A stretch of 64,000 nucleotides of DNA from Barnesiella propionica. Its GTDB lineage: Bacteria > Bacteroidota > Bacteroidia > Bacteroidales > Barnesiellaceae. A model generated the notes under the pieces. That model made no database searches. It saw only the letters and a program-made list of their open reading frames with translations, and was not told where the DNA came from. Below are positions 17,625-27,021 of this stretch, one piece after another. The stretch spans positions 124,001-188,000 of the forward strand of contig NZ_JAOQJK010000001.1 in the NCBI RefSeq assembly GCF_025567045.1, given 5' to 3'. The first letter of the stretch is position 1. Each line of letters opens with the position of its first letter. A program made the position numbers and the translations under genes.

Positions 17625-19817
17625 TTATCGTGCGCTTTTGTCCATTTTAAATACCAATGTTCCTCCGGCCATGATCTCTTCATAAGTAATTTTGAAATCT
17701 GTTAAGTCGGCACCATTTAGTTTGACCGATTTTACATATTTATTATGATCCGACAGATTCTCTGCGATAACCGTAAATGATTTTCCTTCGGGCAGCTCTA
17801 TCTTTACTTTGGGGAGCTGCGGCGCACCGATAACAAACTCACCACTAACCGTATTCACCGGATAGAATCCCATCGCACTAAACATATACCATGCCGACAT
17901 CTGCCCACAATCATCATTCCCGCACAACCCGTCGGGTTTAGGCATATAAAATTTATCAAAAACTTCGCGTATCAGTTCTGCTGTACGATAATTCTTTCCT
18001 GCCATCGTATACAGGTATATCACATGATGGCTGGGCTCGTTTCCCTGCGCATATTGCCCTATCAGTCCTGTGACGTCTCCGGTAAACCCGCCCTGCTCCG
18101 TTTTATTTGCCAATATAAAGAGCGAATCCAGTTTAGCCGTGAAAGATTCTTTTCCACCCATAGCCTCTATCAATCCGTCAATATCCTGCAGGACATGCCA
18201 CGTATATTGCCACGCATTGCCCTCGGTATAATCACCCCCCGCCGTTCCTGCATGCGACAAATGATACTTATCGAAAGGAGTACGCCAGTTTCCTTTCGAA
18301 TCTTTACCCCGCATAAGTTTTGCAGACGGGTCGAAAAGACTTTTGTAATAACAGGAGCGTTCCATAAAAAATGCATAATCTTCTTCTTTTCCCAGTTTTT
18401 GCGCTAACCGGGCGGCACAATAATCATCATATCCGCATTCGAGTGTTCGGGAAACCGATTCTTCAGGAACTAAGTCATACGGAAAATAACCATACCGGTC
18501 ATACATTTTCCAGTCATATTTGCGATGATATCCGGTAAGGGATTTTTTCACCAGTTGATACGCTCTCTCATAATCGATACCTTTAAAATTCTTCAAGCAG
18601 GCTTCTGCAACTACAGGAACTCCGTGATTACCTATCATGCAGTATGTTTCCTTTCCCCACAATGCCCATATAGGCAGATAACCATAAGCCTCGGCATGCA
18701 AAAGCATCGTATTCACCATATCCGGAACCAGTTCCGGAGTAATGATCGTATACATAGGATGAGCAGCCCGGAAAGTGTCCCATAAAGAGAACGTAGAATA
18801 ATATTTTCCGAACGGAGACATCGAGACAGAATCCGTTGCTCCCCGGTAAAAACCATCCACATCGGCAATATTAGAAGGTTGTAACATTAAATGATAAACC
18901 GAAGTATAAAAATTTTTCTTCTGATCTTCTGTACCTTCTACTTTTACGCGTGACAAGTATCTATTCCATTCTTTGTCTGCATTATCTTTTACTTTTTCGA
19001 AATTCCAGTGATCCAGTTCTGCTTCCATATTTCTTTCGGCACCTTCGAGGTTTACCATCGAATATGCTATTTTCACCTGTAATTGTTCCTCTTTTCCTGT
19101 ATCGAAACGGAAAACTTTTTTAGGAGCTTTACTATCCTTTTCTCCCGTAACATCTTTCACAGAAACAAACGGGCGATCAAACTTCATGACAAAAAACAAT
19201 TGCCGTCGGGTCCAGGCACGAACAATCTGATGACCTACTATCGTACTATCGTTTTTTATCCGAACATCAGAAAAAACCACCCGGTTGTCATAGTCTTTCC
19301 GGCTACCGACAGATCCACTCTGAAAATCTATATAAACCGATCCTTCCTCACCCTCAAAAAAATACTTGTGCATCGCAACATGAGGAGTCGCGGTCAGTTC
19401 TATTCTTACCTTATGATCCGTCAATTTTACCCCATAATAGCCAGGAGTGGCTTTTTCACTTTTCTTATCATAACGGCTTTGAAAAGCATCTGCAGGTTTC
19501 CCTGAAAAAGGCATCATCAACAAATCCCCCATATCGGGAACTCCGGTACCATTCAGTCTGTTCTGCGTGAAGCCCCAGATTTTTTCATCTTCATAACGAT
19601 AACCGGCGCAATAGTCCCACTCAAAATTTCCTGTTTGAGGACCCGGCTGCATCATACCAAAGGGATAAGCGGCGCCCGGATAAGTATGCCCTGTATATGT
19701 AGTTCCTACAAAAGGATCGACATAATCACAATAATTAATATCTTCTCCCTTTTTCGAAATACAACCGGAAATCATCAGCACAGACAGTGATAATATAAAT
19801 ACAGATCTCATGGACAT
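17625..19817 (-). CDS. GH92 alpha-mannosidase, canonical
   Basis: This is an exo-alpha-mannosidase of family GH92 anchored as a lipoprotein (lipobox ISGC near residue 19). The 730 residues contain the canonical opening DYVDPFVGTTYTGHTYPGA, the FSLWDTFRAAHP motif, GNEPSHH with the probable general acid, and GLCGNDDCGQMSAWY followed by MGFYPV. It would remove terminal alpha-mannose from high-mannose N-glycans or mannan side chains. It lies 7 bases after the CotH-like gene and 51 before the nucleoside hydrolase, clearly co-transcribed. The ATG read from 19811 is an alternative start. It is more typical than the GH92 at 2763-5033, so the two enzymes probably divide linkages. Confidence 0.93.
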   Translation of the reverse strand: MSMRSVFILSLSVLMISGCISKKGEDINYCDYVDPFVGTTYTGHTYPGAAYPFGMMQPGPQTGNFEWDYCAGYRYEDEKIWGFTQNRLNGTGVPDMGDLLMMPFSGKPADAFQSRYDKKSEKATPGYYGVKLTDHKVRIELTATPHVAMHKYFFEGEEGSVYIDFQSGSVGSRKDYDNRVVFSDVRIKNDSTIVGHQIVRAWTRRQLFFVMKFDRPFVSVKDVTGEKDSKAPKKVFRFDTGKEEQLQVKIAYSMVNLEGAERNMEAELDHWNFEKVKDNADKEWNRYLSRVKVEGTEDQKKNFYTSVYHLMLQPSNIADVDGFYRGATDSVSMSPFGKYYSTFSLWDTFRAAHPMYTIITPELVPDMVNTMLLHAEAYGYLPIWALWGKETYCMIGNHGVPVVAEACLKNFKGIDYERAYQLVKKSLTGYHRKYDWKMYDRYGYFPYDLVPEESVSRTLECGYDDYCAARLAQKLGKEEDYAFFMERSCYYKSLFDPSAKLMRGKDSKGNWRTPFDKYHLSHAGTAGGDYTEGNAWQYTWHVLQDIDGLIEAMGGKESFTAKLDSLFILANKTEQGGFTGDVTGLIGQYAQGNEPSHHVIYLYTMAGKNYRTAELIREVFDKFYMPKPDGLCGNDDCGQMSAWYMFSAMGFYPVNTVSGEFVIGAPQLPKVKIELPEGKSFTVIAENLSDHNKYVKSVKLNGADLTDFKITYEEIMAGGTLVFKMDKSAR

Positions 19818-19824
19818 CTCAATA

Positions 19825-21846
19825 TTAATATTTTACAATCAATTTCTTTACAATTTTTCCTTTATCCAAACCTGAGATATTCACCAAATACAGACCAGCG
19901 TCAAAACCGTTTAAAGGAATGATAAACGTATATTCCCCGGAAGAGGAGCATTTACCTGATACTTCATATCTTTTTATACCTTGCAGATCGTTTATCGTAA
20001 TAATTATATCTTGAGGAAGCATAGTCCTAAAGCTAATCCGGATCTTATCTTTCGCCGGATTCGGAGCAATTTCGATATTCGACAATACAGCTTCAGGATC
20101 GAATACAGACAACATTTCGGACACAGGAACAAAATACCATTGCTGATTATCACTACCTGTTATATTGTTATTATATTCGATAGCATTTGTCCCATTCTCA
20201 TAATTACCTCCGCTGTTATTGACCGATTTACCCGTTCTTTTATTAACTATACCATACATATTACCGGTATTCACGGGTTTTATATACCATTGCTGATCCG
20301 GATTGTCATTTTCTGCCGAAGTTTGGATTAAATTTATATTTTCATCCGTTCTTGTCATTGCCAAACCCGAATTTTTATTGATTATCTGAAACAAGTCCCC
20401 TTCTATCTGTTTCATTTCCCACAACTGAGCATCATTATTTTCCAAGGGTTCCCACATAACCAGTATTTCATTAGCGTCCAACGAATTCTGATTAACACTA
20501 ATCCAGTTTCCTGTTTTTTTATTTTTAATCGCATAATAATAATTGTCAGGAACAAAAGGTTCGGAAGGTTTCTGCGGTTCAGCAGAGAAATTTTCCGTCA
20601 AGAATTCGATTCTTTTCTCCACATAGGATTTAAGATAATCGATACCTTCCTGATACGTTTTAAATAAATAGTTTTCTAAATAAACTTCTTTATCGAGAAT
20701 ATCCCAGGTCTCGAAATTTCTTTTCTGGGATGCATCGATCAACTGTGCGGTCTCATCGATATATGAAAGCAACGAACCGGATAAATCGTCTGCAATAAGC
20801 TTCTGCCATCGTCTGCATACTGCATCCCTGAACCAATCATCGCGCCATAATTGATGTATCCATTCTTTAGGATCCCAGGCTGCATCTCTCATAAATTTAC
20901 GAGTCGCATCCCCCAACCGTTTGTCATTGTTGAAAGCAATATCATAATCCCATAACGGCCCGTAATATAACTTGTCATCGGAACGTTTTTTATAAAAATA
21001 CGTACTCCAGAAAGAATCGGGATTGCCTGTAAGCTCGCAAGCGATATACCAGTTAACAAGAGAGACCGTATCTACCATGGCACGATATCCTTTTTCCGGA
21101 TCGGCAAAATCGGCGGAGAAAAGCCGTTTCTCATAATCGGCAAAATATTTTTTGATATAAGCAAGCTGAGTACTGTTGATGACATCCGAGTCCGGAGACT
21201 TTACCACCAGCTTCATACCATGTTCTGTGAGAAACCATACCGGTTCGTCGGTCGGATCACCGGCCTGTTCAATCAGATACCCTCCTGTAATATCAGGTTC
21301 GGTTATCTCCGTACCTTCCTGTTCCACAACATTTACACGGTTCTTATCTACCTGTATCTGGTCGGTAAGCATATAATTACCCAGATAAGTCCCATTGAGC
21401 ACGACATCGACAAAACGTACCGAAGGAGTAAATTCAAATCCCAAAATCGTACTTATTTTAAAAGCTAAAGCATTCCTTATAAGCGTTTTATCTGCATAAT
21501 TGGCCAAAAGAACCCAACTTTTAGCTTTAGCCGGCAAATTCAAGACATTAGCCTTTTTATCGAATTTTATCCTATAAGCCTTTTTATCCATCCTGAATGT
21601 CGAATTTCCACGTAATCTGATTCCGGCAATGGCCGAAAGCTCTTCGGTAGGATCGGAACTTTTAATTACGACATTTCCGGAAACATAATTTTCCTTATCA
21701 ACCACAGGCGCCCCGTTCTCGGTCGTAATGTATAAAGTGGGCAGATTGGTAAGTTGCTCTTGAGCAAAAGACTGAGTTACATAAAGCGATAAAGCAAATA
21801 TTATACTCAATAAATACTTACCTGATTTACCTCTAATTATAGTCAT
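19825..21846 (-). CDS. CotH-family protein with ricin-type lectin and T9SS sorting domain
   Basis: This is a 673-residue exported three-part protein. The signal peptide (1-28) is followed by a CotH domain (about 30-420): IRLRGNSTFRMDKKAYRIKFDKK, then LANYADKTLIRNALAF and the family's GPLWDYDIAF motif with its acidic pair. CotH proteins are atypical secreted protein kinases best known from spore coats, which this organism does not make. Next is a ricin-type beta-trefoil (about 435-575) with three QxW repeats (AQLWEM, DQQWYI, NQQWYF). The last 85 residues (IEIAPNPAKDKIRISF, GLYLVNISG, KLIVKY) form a T9SS type A sorting domain. It sits inside the glycoside hydrolase operon. I infer a surface protein that binds glycan; whether it phosphorylates protein or sugar is unknown. 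Confidence 0.82.
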   Translation of the reverse strand: MTIIRGKSGKYLLSIIFALSLYVTQSFAQEQLTNLPTLYITTENGAPVVDKENYVSGNVVIKSSDPTEELSAIAGIRLRGNSTFRMDKKAYRIKFDKKANVLNLPAKAKSWVLLANYADKTLIRNALAFKISTILGFEFTPSVRFVDVVLNGTYLGNYMLTDQIQVDKNRVNVVEQEGTEITEPDITGGYLIEQAGDPTDEPVWFLTEHGMKLVVKSPDSDVINSTQLAYIKKYFADYEKRLFSADFADPEKGYRAMVDTVSLVNWYIACELTGNPDSFWSTYFYKKRSDDKLYYGPLWDYDIAFNNDKRLGDATRKFMRDAAWDPKEWIHQLWRDDWFRDAVCRRWQKLIADDLSGSLLSYIDETAQLIDASQKRNFETWDILDKEVYLENYLFKTYQEGIDYLKSYVEKRIEFLTENFSAEPQKPSEPFVPDNYYYAIKNKKTGNWISVNQNSLDANEILVMWEPLENNDAQLWEMKQIEGDLFQIINKNSGLAMTRTDENINLIQTSAENDNPDQQWYIKPVNTGNMYGIVNKRTGKSVNNSGGNYENGTNAIEYNNNITGSDNQQWYFVPVSEMLSVFDPEAVLSNIEIAPNPAKDKIRISFRTMLPQDIIITINDLQGIKRYEVSGKCSSSGEYTFIIPLNGFDAGLYLVNISGLDKGKIVKKLIVKY

Positions 21847-21901
21847 GATATATAAATTTTATTTACTTCAGCAGAGAAGTAATCTGGTTAATAATACGTT
21901 A

Positions 21902-23845
21902 TTATTTTTTTTCTGACGAAATTTCCCAAATATCCGTCCTGAAGGGACAAGCCGGAAGCCCCTCTTTATTATATAAATTACCATCCGGATTGTTGCCCCA
22001 ATCATAACGGACCGCTACAGGATTTTCTACCCGGTCACTATAAACGATGACTTTATCTCCGGAAATATACGCCTTAGCCCAAACAAAATTTTTATCGTTT
22101 CCGGCAATGGAAAATCCACTCAGATAACCGTATTTATTACGTATATCCAGTCCTGAACCTATGTGATCGAAGGTAATAGTTATTTTGTTCCCTGTTACTT
22201 CGAACGACTTAAACACCGGCCCCGAAACTATCAGATCTTCTCTTCCGTAATCGTTCTTCAATGCATGAAGCGCCAACCGTACTCCCACATCTTGTTTATT
22301 TCGGGGATGGATATCTCCGGCATCCCCAATATCTATAATGACGGCTTGTCCTGTTCGGGGTAAAGAGAGCGTCATTGTTTGTGCTTCTCGCAATTCGGCC
22401 CAGGAACTCTCCCGGGGCTGCTCGTCCGACGCCATATAATTAGCTAATTGTACCCAATAGAACGGGAATTCATATCCCCATTTATTTCTCCAATCGTTGA
22501 TGAGAGTCGGGAATAAGGTCCTGTAACTATAAGCATCCTCTGCATTATTCTCTCCTTGATACCATATTACCCCTTTCATTGCCAGCCTCACAATAGGATG
22601 AATCATGGCATTATACAACAATGAAGGATAAAAATTGGGAGATGTCGCCGTATAATTATATTTTTTGTTCGACTCGGCCAGCTTATATTTCCAAATACCG
22701 GATAAAAAATACTTCTTTTGGTCCACTTCCAGATAAACTTCTTCCGGAGTTCCGTACACGCCTCCTCCGGCGGCCGTATCAACAATACGTACACTTATAC
22801 GGTTAACTCCCGGTTTTAACACGCCAGGAGAGACATTATACAATCTGGGAATATTGTATCCTTCCGTAGCCCCTACTTTTACACCGTTAATCCATGTGTC
22901 GTCATTATCATCTATTTTTCCAAGACTTATTAACGCTGGTTCGCCCGTTACAGATTCCGGCAATAAAAGATCGTACTGGATCCAAACCACTCCGTCTATA
23001 TTCTCCAAATCAGGAACAGTCCATATCTGCGGAACCGGTAAATCCCCCCACCCGGAAATATCGGTAGACGGATTCTGCCAGCCTTTCTGTAATCCCAAAT
23101 CATTTTTAAGGGCTGCATCATACAGAAGTTTATTCTTTATATTTTCAGCCAGAAATTTTTCAGGGTCAGATTGCCTGACCGCATTATATCTTGCCATAAA
23201 TTTATCTGGCAGAGCATTAAAAACATCCGGACTAATCCAGGTTTCTATGTCGGTCCCTCCCCAAGATGAATTTATAATCCCAATAGGAATACCCGTTTCC
23301 TGATATAATTTACGCGCAAAGAAATAAGCAACAGCCGAAAAATCTCCAACAGTAGACGGAGTGCAAATATCCCAGTGACCTTTAAAATCAGGCTCCGGCA
23401 TAAAAGACATTTCATGGACTACATTGAAAGACCGTATTTGAGAATAATCTGCCGTACACATTTCTTTTTTTGCGTTCATCGAGTTCGATACGATCCATTC
23501 CATATTCGATTGTCCGCTACATAACCACACATCTCCAATAAGAATATTTTCTTTCACCAGAACATTTTTTTTACCACGAACTTCCAAGGTATACGGTCCC
23601 CCATAAGTCATAGGATTAAGAATAACCTTCCAGTTTCCGGCCCGATCGGCTATGGCCGTTAATCTCTGGCCGTTGAAAACAATTTCAATCTTTTCGTTCT
23701 TATCTGCCCATCCCCATAACGAAACCGGTTGGTCACGCTGTAATATCATATTATCCGAGAAAATCGCCGGCAACCTGACTTCCGCAAACAAAAACGATAT
23801 TCCCCAAAAAGCAAATAAAAGAATCAATAAAGCACTTTTTTTCAT
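21902..23845 (-). CDS. Sialate O-acetylesterase-like SGNH esterase
   Basis: This is an exported carbohydrate esterase of the SASA (sialate O-acetylesterase) family, which removes acetyl groups that block glycosidases. With the ATG read from 23845 it has 647 residues; the longer frame begins at an unlikely TTG (23857). After the signal peptide come a small beta domain, block I WLCSGQSNMEW with the nucleophile Ser (about 113), GGTDIETW, an inserted jelly-roll domain (LPVPQIWTVPDLENI to about residue 370), WYQGENNA, and DIGDAGDIHPRNK with the catalytic Asp-His. Spacing on both sides is under 60 bases, so it is operonic. Substrate may be acetylated galactan, xylan or rhamnose-containing glycan rather than sialic acid, since no sialidase is near. 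Confidence 0.85.
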   Translation of the reverse strand: MKKSALLILLFAFWGISFLFAEVRLPAIFSDNMILQRDQPVSLWGWADKNEKIEIVFNGQRLTAIADRAGNWKVILNPMTYGGPYTLEVRGKKNVLVKENILIGDVWLCSGQSNMEWIVSNSMNAKKEMCTADYSQIRSFNVVHEMSFMPEPDFKGHWDICTPSTVGDFSAVAYFFARKLYQETGIPIGIINSSWGGTDIETWISPDVFNALPDKFMARYNAVRQSDPEKFLAENIKNKLLYDAALKNDLGLQKGWQNPSTDISGWGDLPVPQIWTVPDLENIDGVVWIQYDLLLPESVTGEPALISLGKIDDNDDTWINGVKVGATEGYNIPRLYNVSPGVLKPGVNRISVRIVDTAAGGGVYGTPEEVYLEVDQKKYFLSGIWKYKLAESNKKYNYTATSPNFYPSLLYNAMIHPIVRLAMKGVIWYQGENNAEDAYSYRTLFPTLINDWRNKWGYEFPFYWVQLANYMASDEQPRESSWAELREAQTMTLSLPRTGQAVIIDIGDAGDIHPRNKQDVGVRLALHALKNDYGREDLIVSGPVFKSFEVTGNKITITFDHIGSGLDIRNKYGYLSGFSIAGNDKNFVWAKAYISGDKVIVYSDRVENPVAVRYDWGNNPDGNLYNKEGLPACPFRTDIWEISSEKK

Positions 23846-23901
23846 GGCATTATGCAATAATAAGTATTTAAAACAAGCAATCGAACGGGATAAATTCTCC
23901 T

Positions 23902-25356
23902 CTATTTTTTAATAATAGTCTTGCTTACCTGTAAATTGCCAACATTAATTTTAGCAAAATAAAGACCTCTATCCATACCGGACATGTTCACAGGAATTTT
24001 GACATCTCCTTCCTGACGGGAGCCATGTGTAAATACTTGTTGTCCCAAACTATTATACAATGTCACCGATATGTTTTCCATAGCGGGAACATTGAATGAA
24101 ATCGCCGATTCAGTATCCACCGGGTTAGGAGAAACAGTCACGTCAAAAGCCGAGTTTTTTGCCGATTCAACACCGTCTGACTGATTACTGCTATATACAC
24201 GAACATAATCGACATACATATCTATAACTCCGTCATAACGTGATAAATCAACAGGCCACCCTCCACCGGTTGAAAGATTTATCATAAAATAAAACGGTTT
24301 TGTTTTGGATATAGGCAATACTTCATGTCTTGCTACTTCAATATTGTCACAATAATAAATTATATCCGTTTCCGTAATCTTACAGCCGTAGATATGCAAC
24401 TGATCATACCAGGGTGCCAAAATATTATAATTATACATATCTATAAGACCTTTAGTCTGGTAGAACTGGTCACAAATTTGTACCGGCTTTCCGGTTTGAT
24501 TCCAGGCATGAGAAGTCACACGATACAATTGTTTGCTGTTGGGCGAACCGGGACCTTCTCCGCCATATGCCTCGATAACATCCAATTCGTCGCAAGGTTC
24601 CGTTTTAATGCTGATTCTATCTTTAACACTTAACAACCAGAATGAAGGCCATGAACCCGGAGCATTCGGCCCAATAAAACGACATTCGAAATAACAAGGA
24701 GCTTTAGCCATAATTCCGCGATTGTTGCTAAAGAGGGAGGATATTAACCCTGCACTGTTTTTATTGGCATCGGCACGGATACGTAAATAAGAATCTACCT
24801 GGCTGAAAGGATTATTCTTGTGATCAAAACTTGTAAATGGTATAGAACTGAAATCCTCCTGTCCGTAAGGAGGTTTATGGTCATAATAAGTATGTTTTGA
24901 AGGATCAACGCCAATGGATAATTCTGTATCAAAATCGTCGGCAAATACTAATTTCATACCTGCTGCTGCAGGAGGATCCGCAGGCAGTCCTTCATTCCAA
25001 GAGACTCCTCCCTTATTATATAACTGTAAATAACAATTATCCCTGTATGATTCACTATTCGTACCGGAAATTCTTATATTAAGCGGGCCATGAGGATACT
25101 CGTCCGCCGGAAATACAATGGTTCCCGCACCTTCGCTGTCCAGGGCCACCGTACCCACAAGTTCATATGTGCCGTAACCGGTTCCCTGTTTCCAGCAATG
25201 AACTTTTACTTCCGAATACGTAGGGGCGGAAATATCTATAGTGGTATTCCCCTGAATATCGGAACAATAAGCTGGAGACTTTACTCCTATGAGACTGGCT
25301 GCATAAATGCTTCCTGTCATCAACAATAAAATTAGAAATAAAATAGTTTTTTTCAT
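23902..25356 (-). CDS. GH16 endo-beta-glycanase with T9SS sorting domain
   Basis: This is an exported family GH16 enzyme. The residue numbers here count from the upstream TTG at 25365; the preferred ATG at 25356 removes three. Signal peptide 1-22; an N-terminal beta domain (about 25-120, with CWKQGTGYG and FPADEYPHGP); a GH16 jelly roll (about 135-390) with the active-site motif ELDVIE (nucleophile Glu260, acid/base Glu265); and a C-terminal sorting domain (SPNPVDTESAISFN, GLYFAKINVG, TIIKK). GH16 enzymes cut internal beta-1,3/1,4 bonds in glucans, galactans and algal polysaccharides. The first two domains are closely similar to those at 34464-36917, where the sorting domain is replaced by a second catalytic domain. 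Confidence 0.87.
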   Translation of the reverse strand: MKKTILFLILLLMTGSIYAASLIGVKSPAYCSDIQGNTTIDISAPTYSEVKVHCWKQGTGYGTYELVGTVALDSEGAGTIVFPADEYPHGPLNIRISGTNSESYRDNCYLQLYNKGGVSWNEGLPADPPAAAGMKLVFADDFDTELSIGVDPSKHTYYDHKPPYGQEDFSSIPFTSFDHKNNPFSQVDSYLRIRADANKNSAGLISSLFSNNRGIMAKAPCYFECRFIGPNAPGSWPSFWLLSVKDRISIKTEPCDELDVIEAYGGEGPGSPNSKQLYRVTSHAWNQTGKPVQICDQFYQTKGLIDMYNYNILAPWYDQLHIYGCKITETDIIYYCDNIEVARHEVLPISKTKPFYFMINLSTGGGWPVDLSRYDGVIDMYVDYVRVYSSNQSDGVESAKNSAFDVTVSPNPVDTESAISFNVPAMENISVTLYNSLGQQVFTHGSRQEGDVKIPVNMSGMDRGLYFAKINVGNLQVSKTIIKK

Positions 25357-25376
25357 GATCGGCAATTATTTAATTG

Positions 25377-26960
25377 TTATAATTTATTTTTCCCCGGTTT
25401 TATATCTTTCGTAATTTCACCTCCAGCCCATTTTAATATGATTTTCAGAGGAACATTCGTCTGAACGGAAAGTGAAGGTTTATCGGTTTCTTTATTTCTT
25501 TTTTTACATAGAATATCAAGCAGCCCCCCTTGTCCGAAAGGATATTTTTTAACTCCGTATTCATCGGTCAGACGTACGTCAATCAAAAGGGTGTTATCAG
25601 GCACATCGGGTCTGATCCCGAATATATATTCAAATAAATCGGAAGTAGGAACCAACGCCGTCCAACCTAAAAACTCGCTCAGGCTCCTGCCGCCAACTGC
25701 TTCCGGAGCATAATTCTCCCACAGCTTTCCAGTCTCATTAAATACTTCTACAACATTCAGCACATGATTCATAGCTATTTCATGAGCCAAAGCATTTTCT
25801 CCGAATTTTGTAAGACCTTTCAGTACCATATAATTGGTAGAAGCCCATATAGCACCTCTCCAGTATCCTCCATCGGCATCATAACCCGGTGCGTCTGCCG
25901 ACAAGGTAGGAACACGATGAACTCTTTTAAATTTTTTCGGATCGTTCAGATGTCCTATGAACCGTTCTTTCCCGTCTGCCGGAACAACATCGGCCAATAA
26001 ACTCCAATATGCTGCTATACTTTGTACATAATTTAAAGAACCGTCCCTGTACCGGTCATAAAAGAATGCGGTTTTGTCATCCCACATATTTTTCTGTACA
26101 TACTGTGTCAACATTTTCACTTCATCTTCAATGTCTTTAACATCATTTTCGCGACCCAATATACCAGCCATCCGGATCAGTATCTTACCACAAAATATTT
26201 GTTGCATATTGATATCTATCCAGGACATAAATCCGGTACTGAAACGCGGATCATACTGTTCTCCTTCCGGAAGCCGGGGCTGATTATCCATTCCACACCC
26301 CCAACCGCTTGAAAAATAAGAACCGTCAGGCCATGACCTGTAAGTCCTGTACCACTGGTAATAGGCAAGCAGGGGAGAGAAAACAGCTTTCAACCGTTCC
26401 TTATCTCCGAATGACTGATAATATTCCCATTCTGCCCAAGGCATTATATTAGGACCGGTACTGGAGACATCAAATTTTGCAAAACAGTCTGTTCCGTCAT
26501 CCATGGATATTTCACGGCATATAAAACCATCCTTGTGTTGTTTACAATAAAAATTATCCAATGACCTGATATATTTGAATGCATTGTTCGCATACCGGCC
26601 ATACATCGTCATGAAACAACCATCCCACATAAAAATATTTTTATTTACAAACGGTGGGAAAATATAAGGCGATACGAATCCGTTTTCTTTAGTAACCTGA
26701 CGCATATTTGAAAAAGATTTCTTCCAGGTTTCCCAATAACAATTGATCACATCCGGTCTTGCCGGCCACGACGGTTCGGGAAGCAGAGGTTTAGCTTCTT
26801 CAAAAGCCGGAGGTTCCGCAAAATCTGCATCTATTTTTAAAAACTGGTTTTCTTCCACATATTTATTGGGAATGCTAGTATCAAAATAATGCTGACTATA
26901 TGCCGTAGTACATCCGGCACAAATAAATAAAGCCAACATATTTATTAACGGTCTTTTCAT
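25377..26960 (-). CDS. Trehalase/GH63-like (alpha/alpha)6 glycoside hydrolase
   Basis: This is a 527-residue exported protein of the GH37/GH63 six-hairpin fold. The N-terminal hydrophobic segment contains Cys17 (CAGC) and could be a lipoprotein or plain signal. Landmarks are FMWDGCFMTMYGRY (about 111-122), SSGWGCGMDNQPRLP (acidic residue at the catalytic position of GH63), GYWRGAIWASTNYMV near residue 355 and LWENYAPE, a layout shared with mannosyl-oligosaccharide glucosidases and mannosylglycerate hydrolases. GH63 enzymes release alpha-glucose from glycans, but bacterial relatives differ in specificity, so the substrate is open. The start lies 61 bases after GH43 and its stop is 11 bases upstream of the next gene's long frame. 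Confidence 0.72.
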   Translation of the reverse strand: MKRPLINMLALFICAGCTTAYSQHYFDTSIPNKYVEENQFLKIDADFAEPPAFEEAKPLLPEPSWPARPDVINCYWETWKKSFSNMRQVTKENGFVSPYIFPPFVNKNIFMWDGCFMTMYGRYANNAFKYIRSLDNFYCKQHKDGFICREISMDDGTDCFAKFDVSSTGPNIMPWAEWEYYQSFGDKERLKAVFSPLLAYYQWYRTYRSWPDGSYFSSGWGCGMDNQPRLPEGEQYDPRFSTGFMSWIDINMQQIFCGKILIRMAGILGRENDVKDIEDEVKMLTQYVQKNMWDDKTAFFYDRYRDGSLNYVQSIAAYWSLLADVVPADGKERFIGHLNDPKKFKRVHRVPTLSADAPGYDADGGYWRGAIWASTNYMVLKGLTKFGENALAHEIAMNHVLNVVEVFNETGKLWENYAPEAVGGRSLSEFLGWTALVPTSDLFEYIFGIRPDVPDNTLLIDVRLTDEYGVKKYPFGQGGLLDILCKKRNKETDKPSLSVQTNVPLKIILKWAGGEITKDIKPGKNKL

Positions 26961-27021
26961 CTCTCGTATATATTTATTTCTCTCAATTATAAATTTATCG
27001 TATTAAACACAAACAGAACAA

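Noticed and set aside
19825..21846. Interpretation of the CotH protein as a spore-coat component
   Set aside because: Nothing else in the window suggests sporulation, and the protein has a lectin and a T9SS tail inside a glycan operon.
21902..23845. Sialic acid catabolism as the role of the acetylesterase
   Set aside because: No sialidase, Neu5Ac lyase or epimerase is nearby; SASA-family esterases also act on plant polysaccharides.
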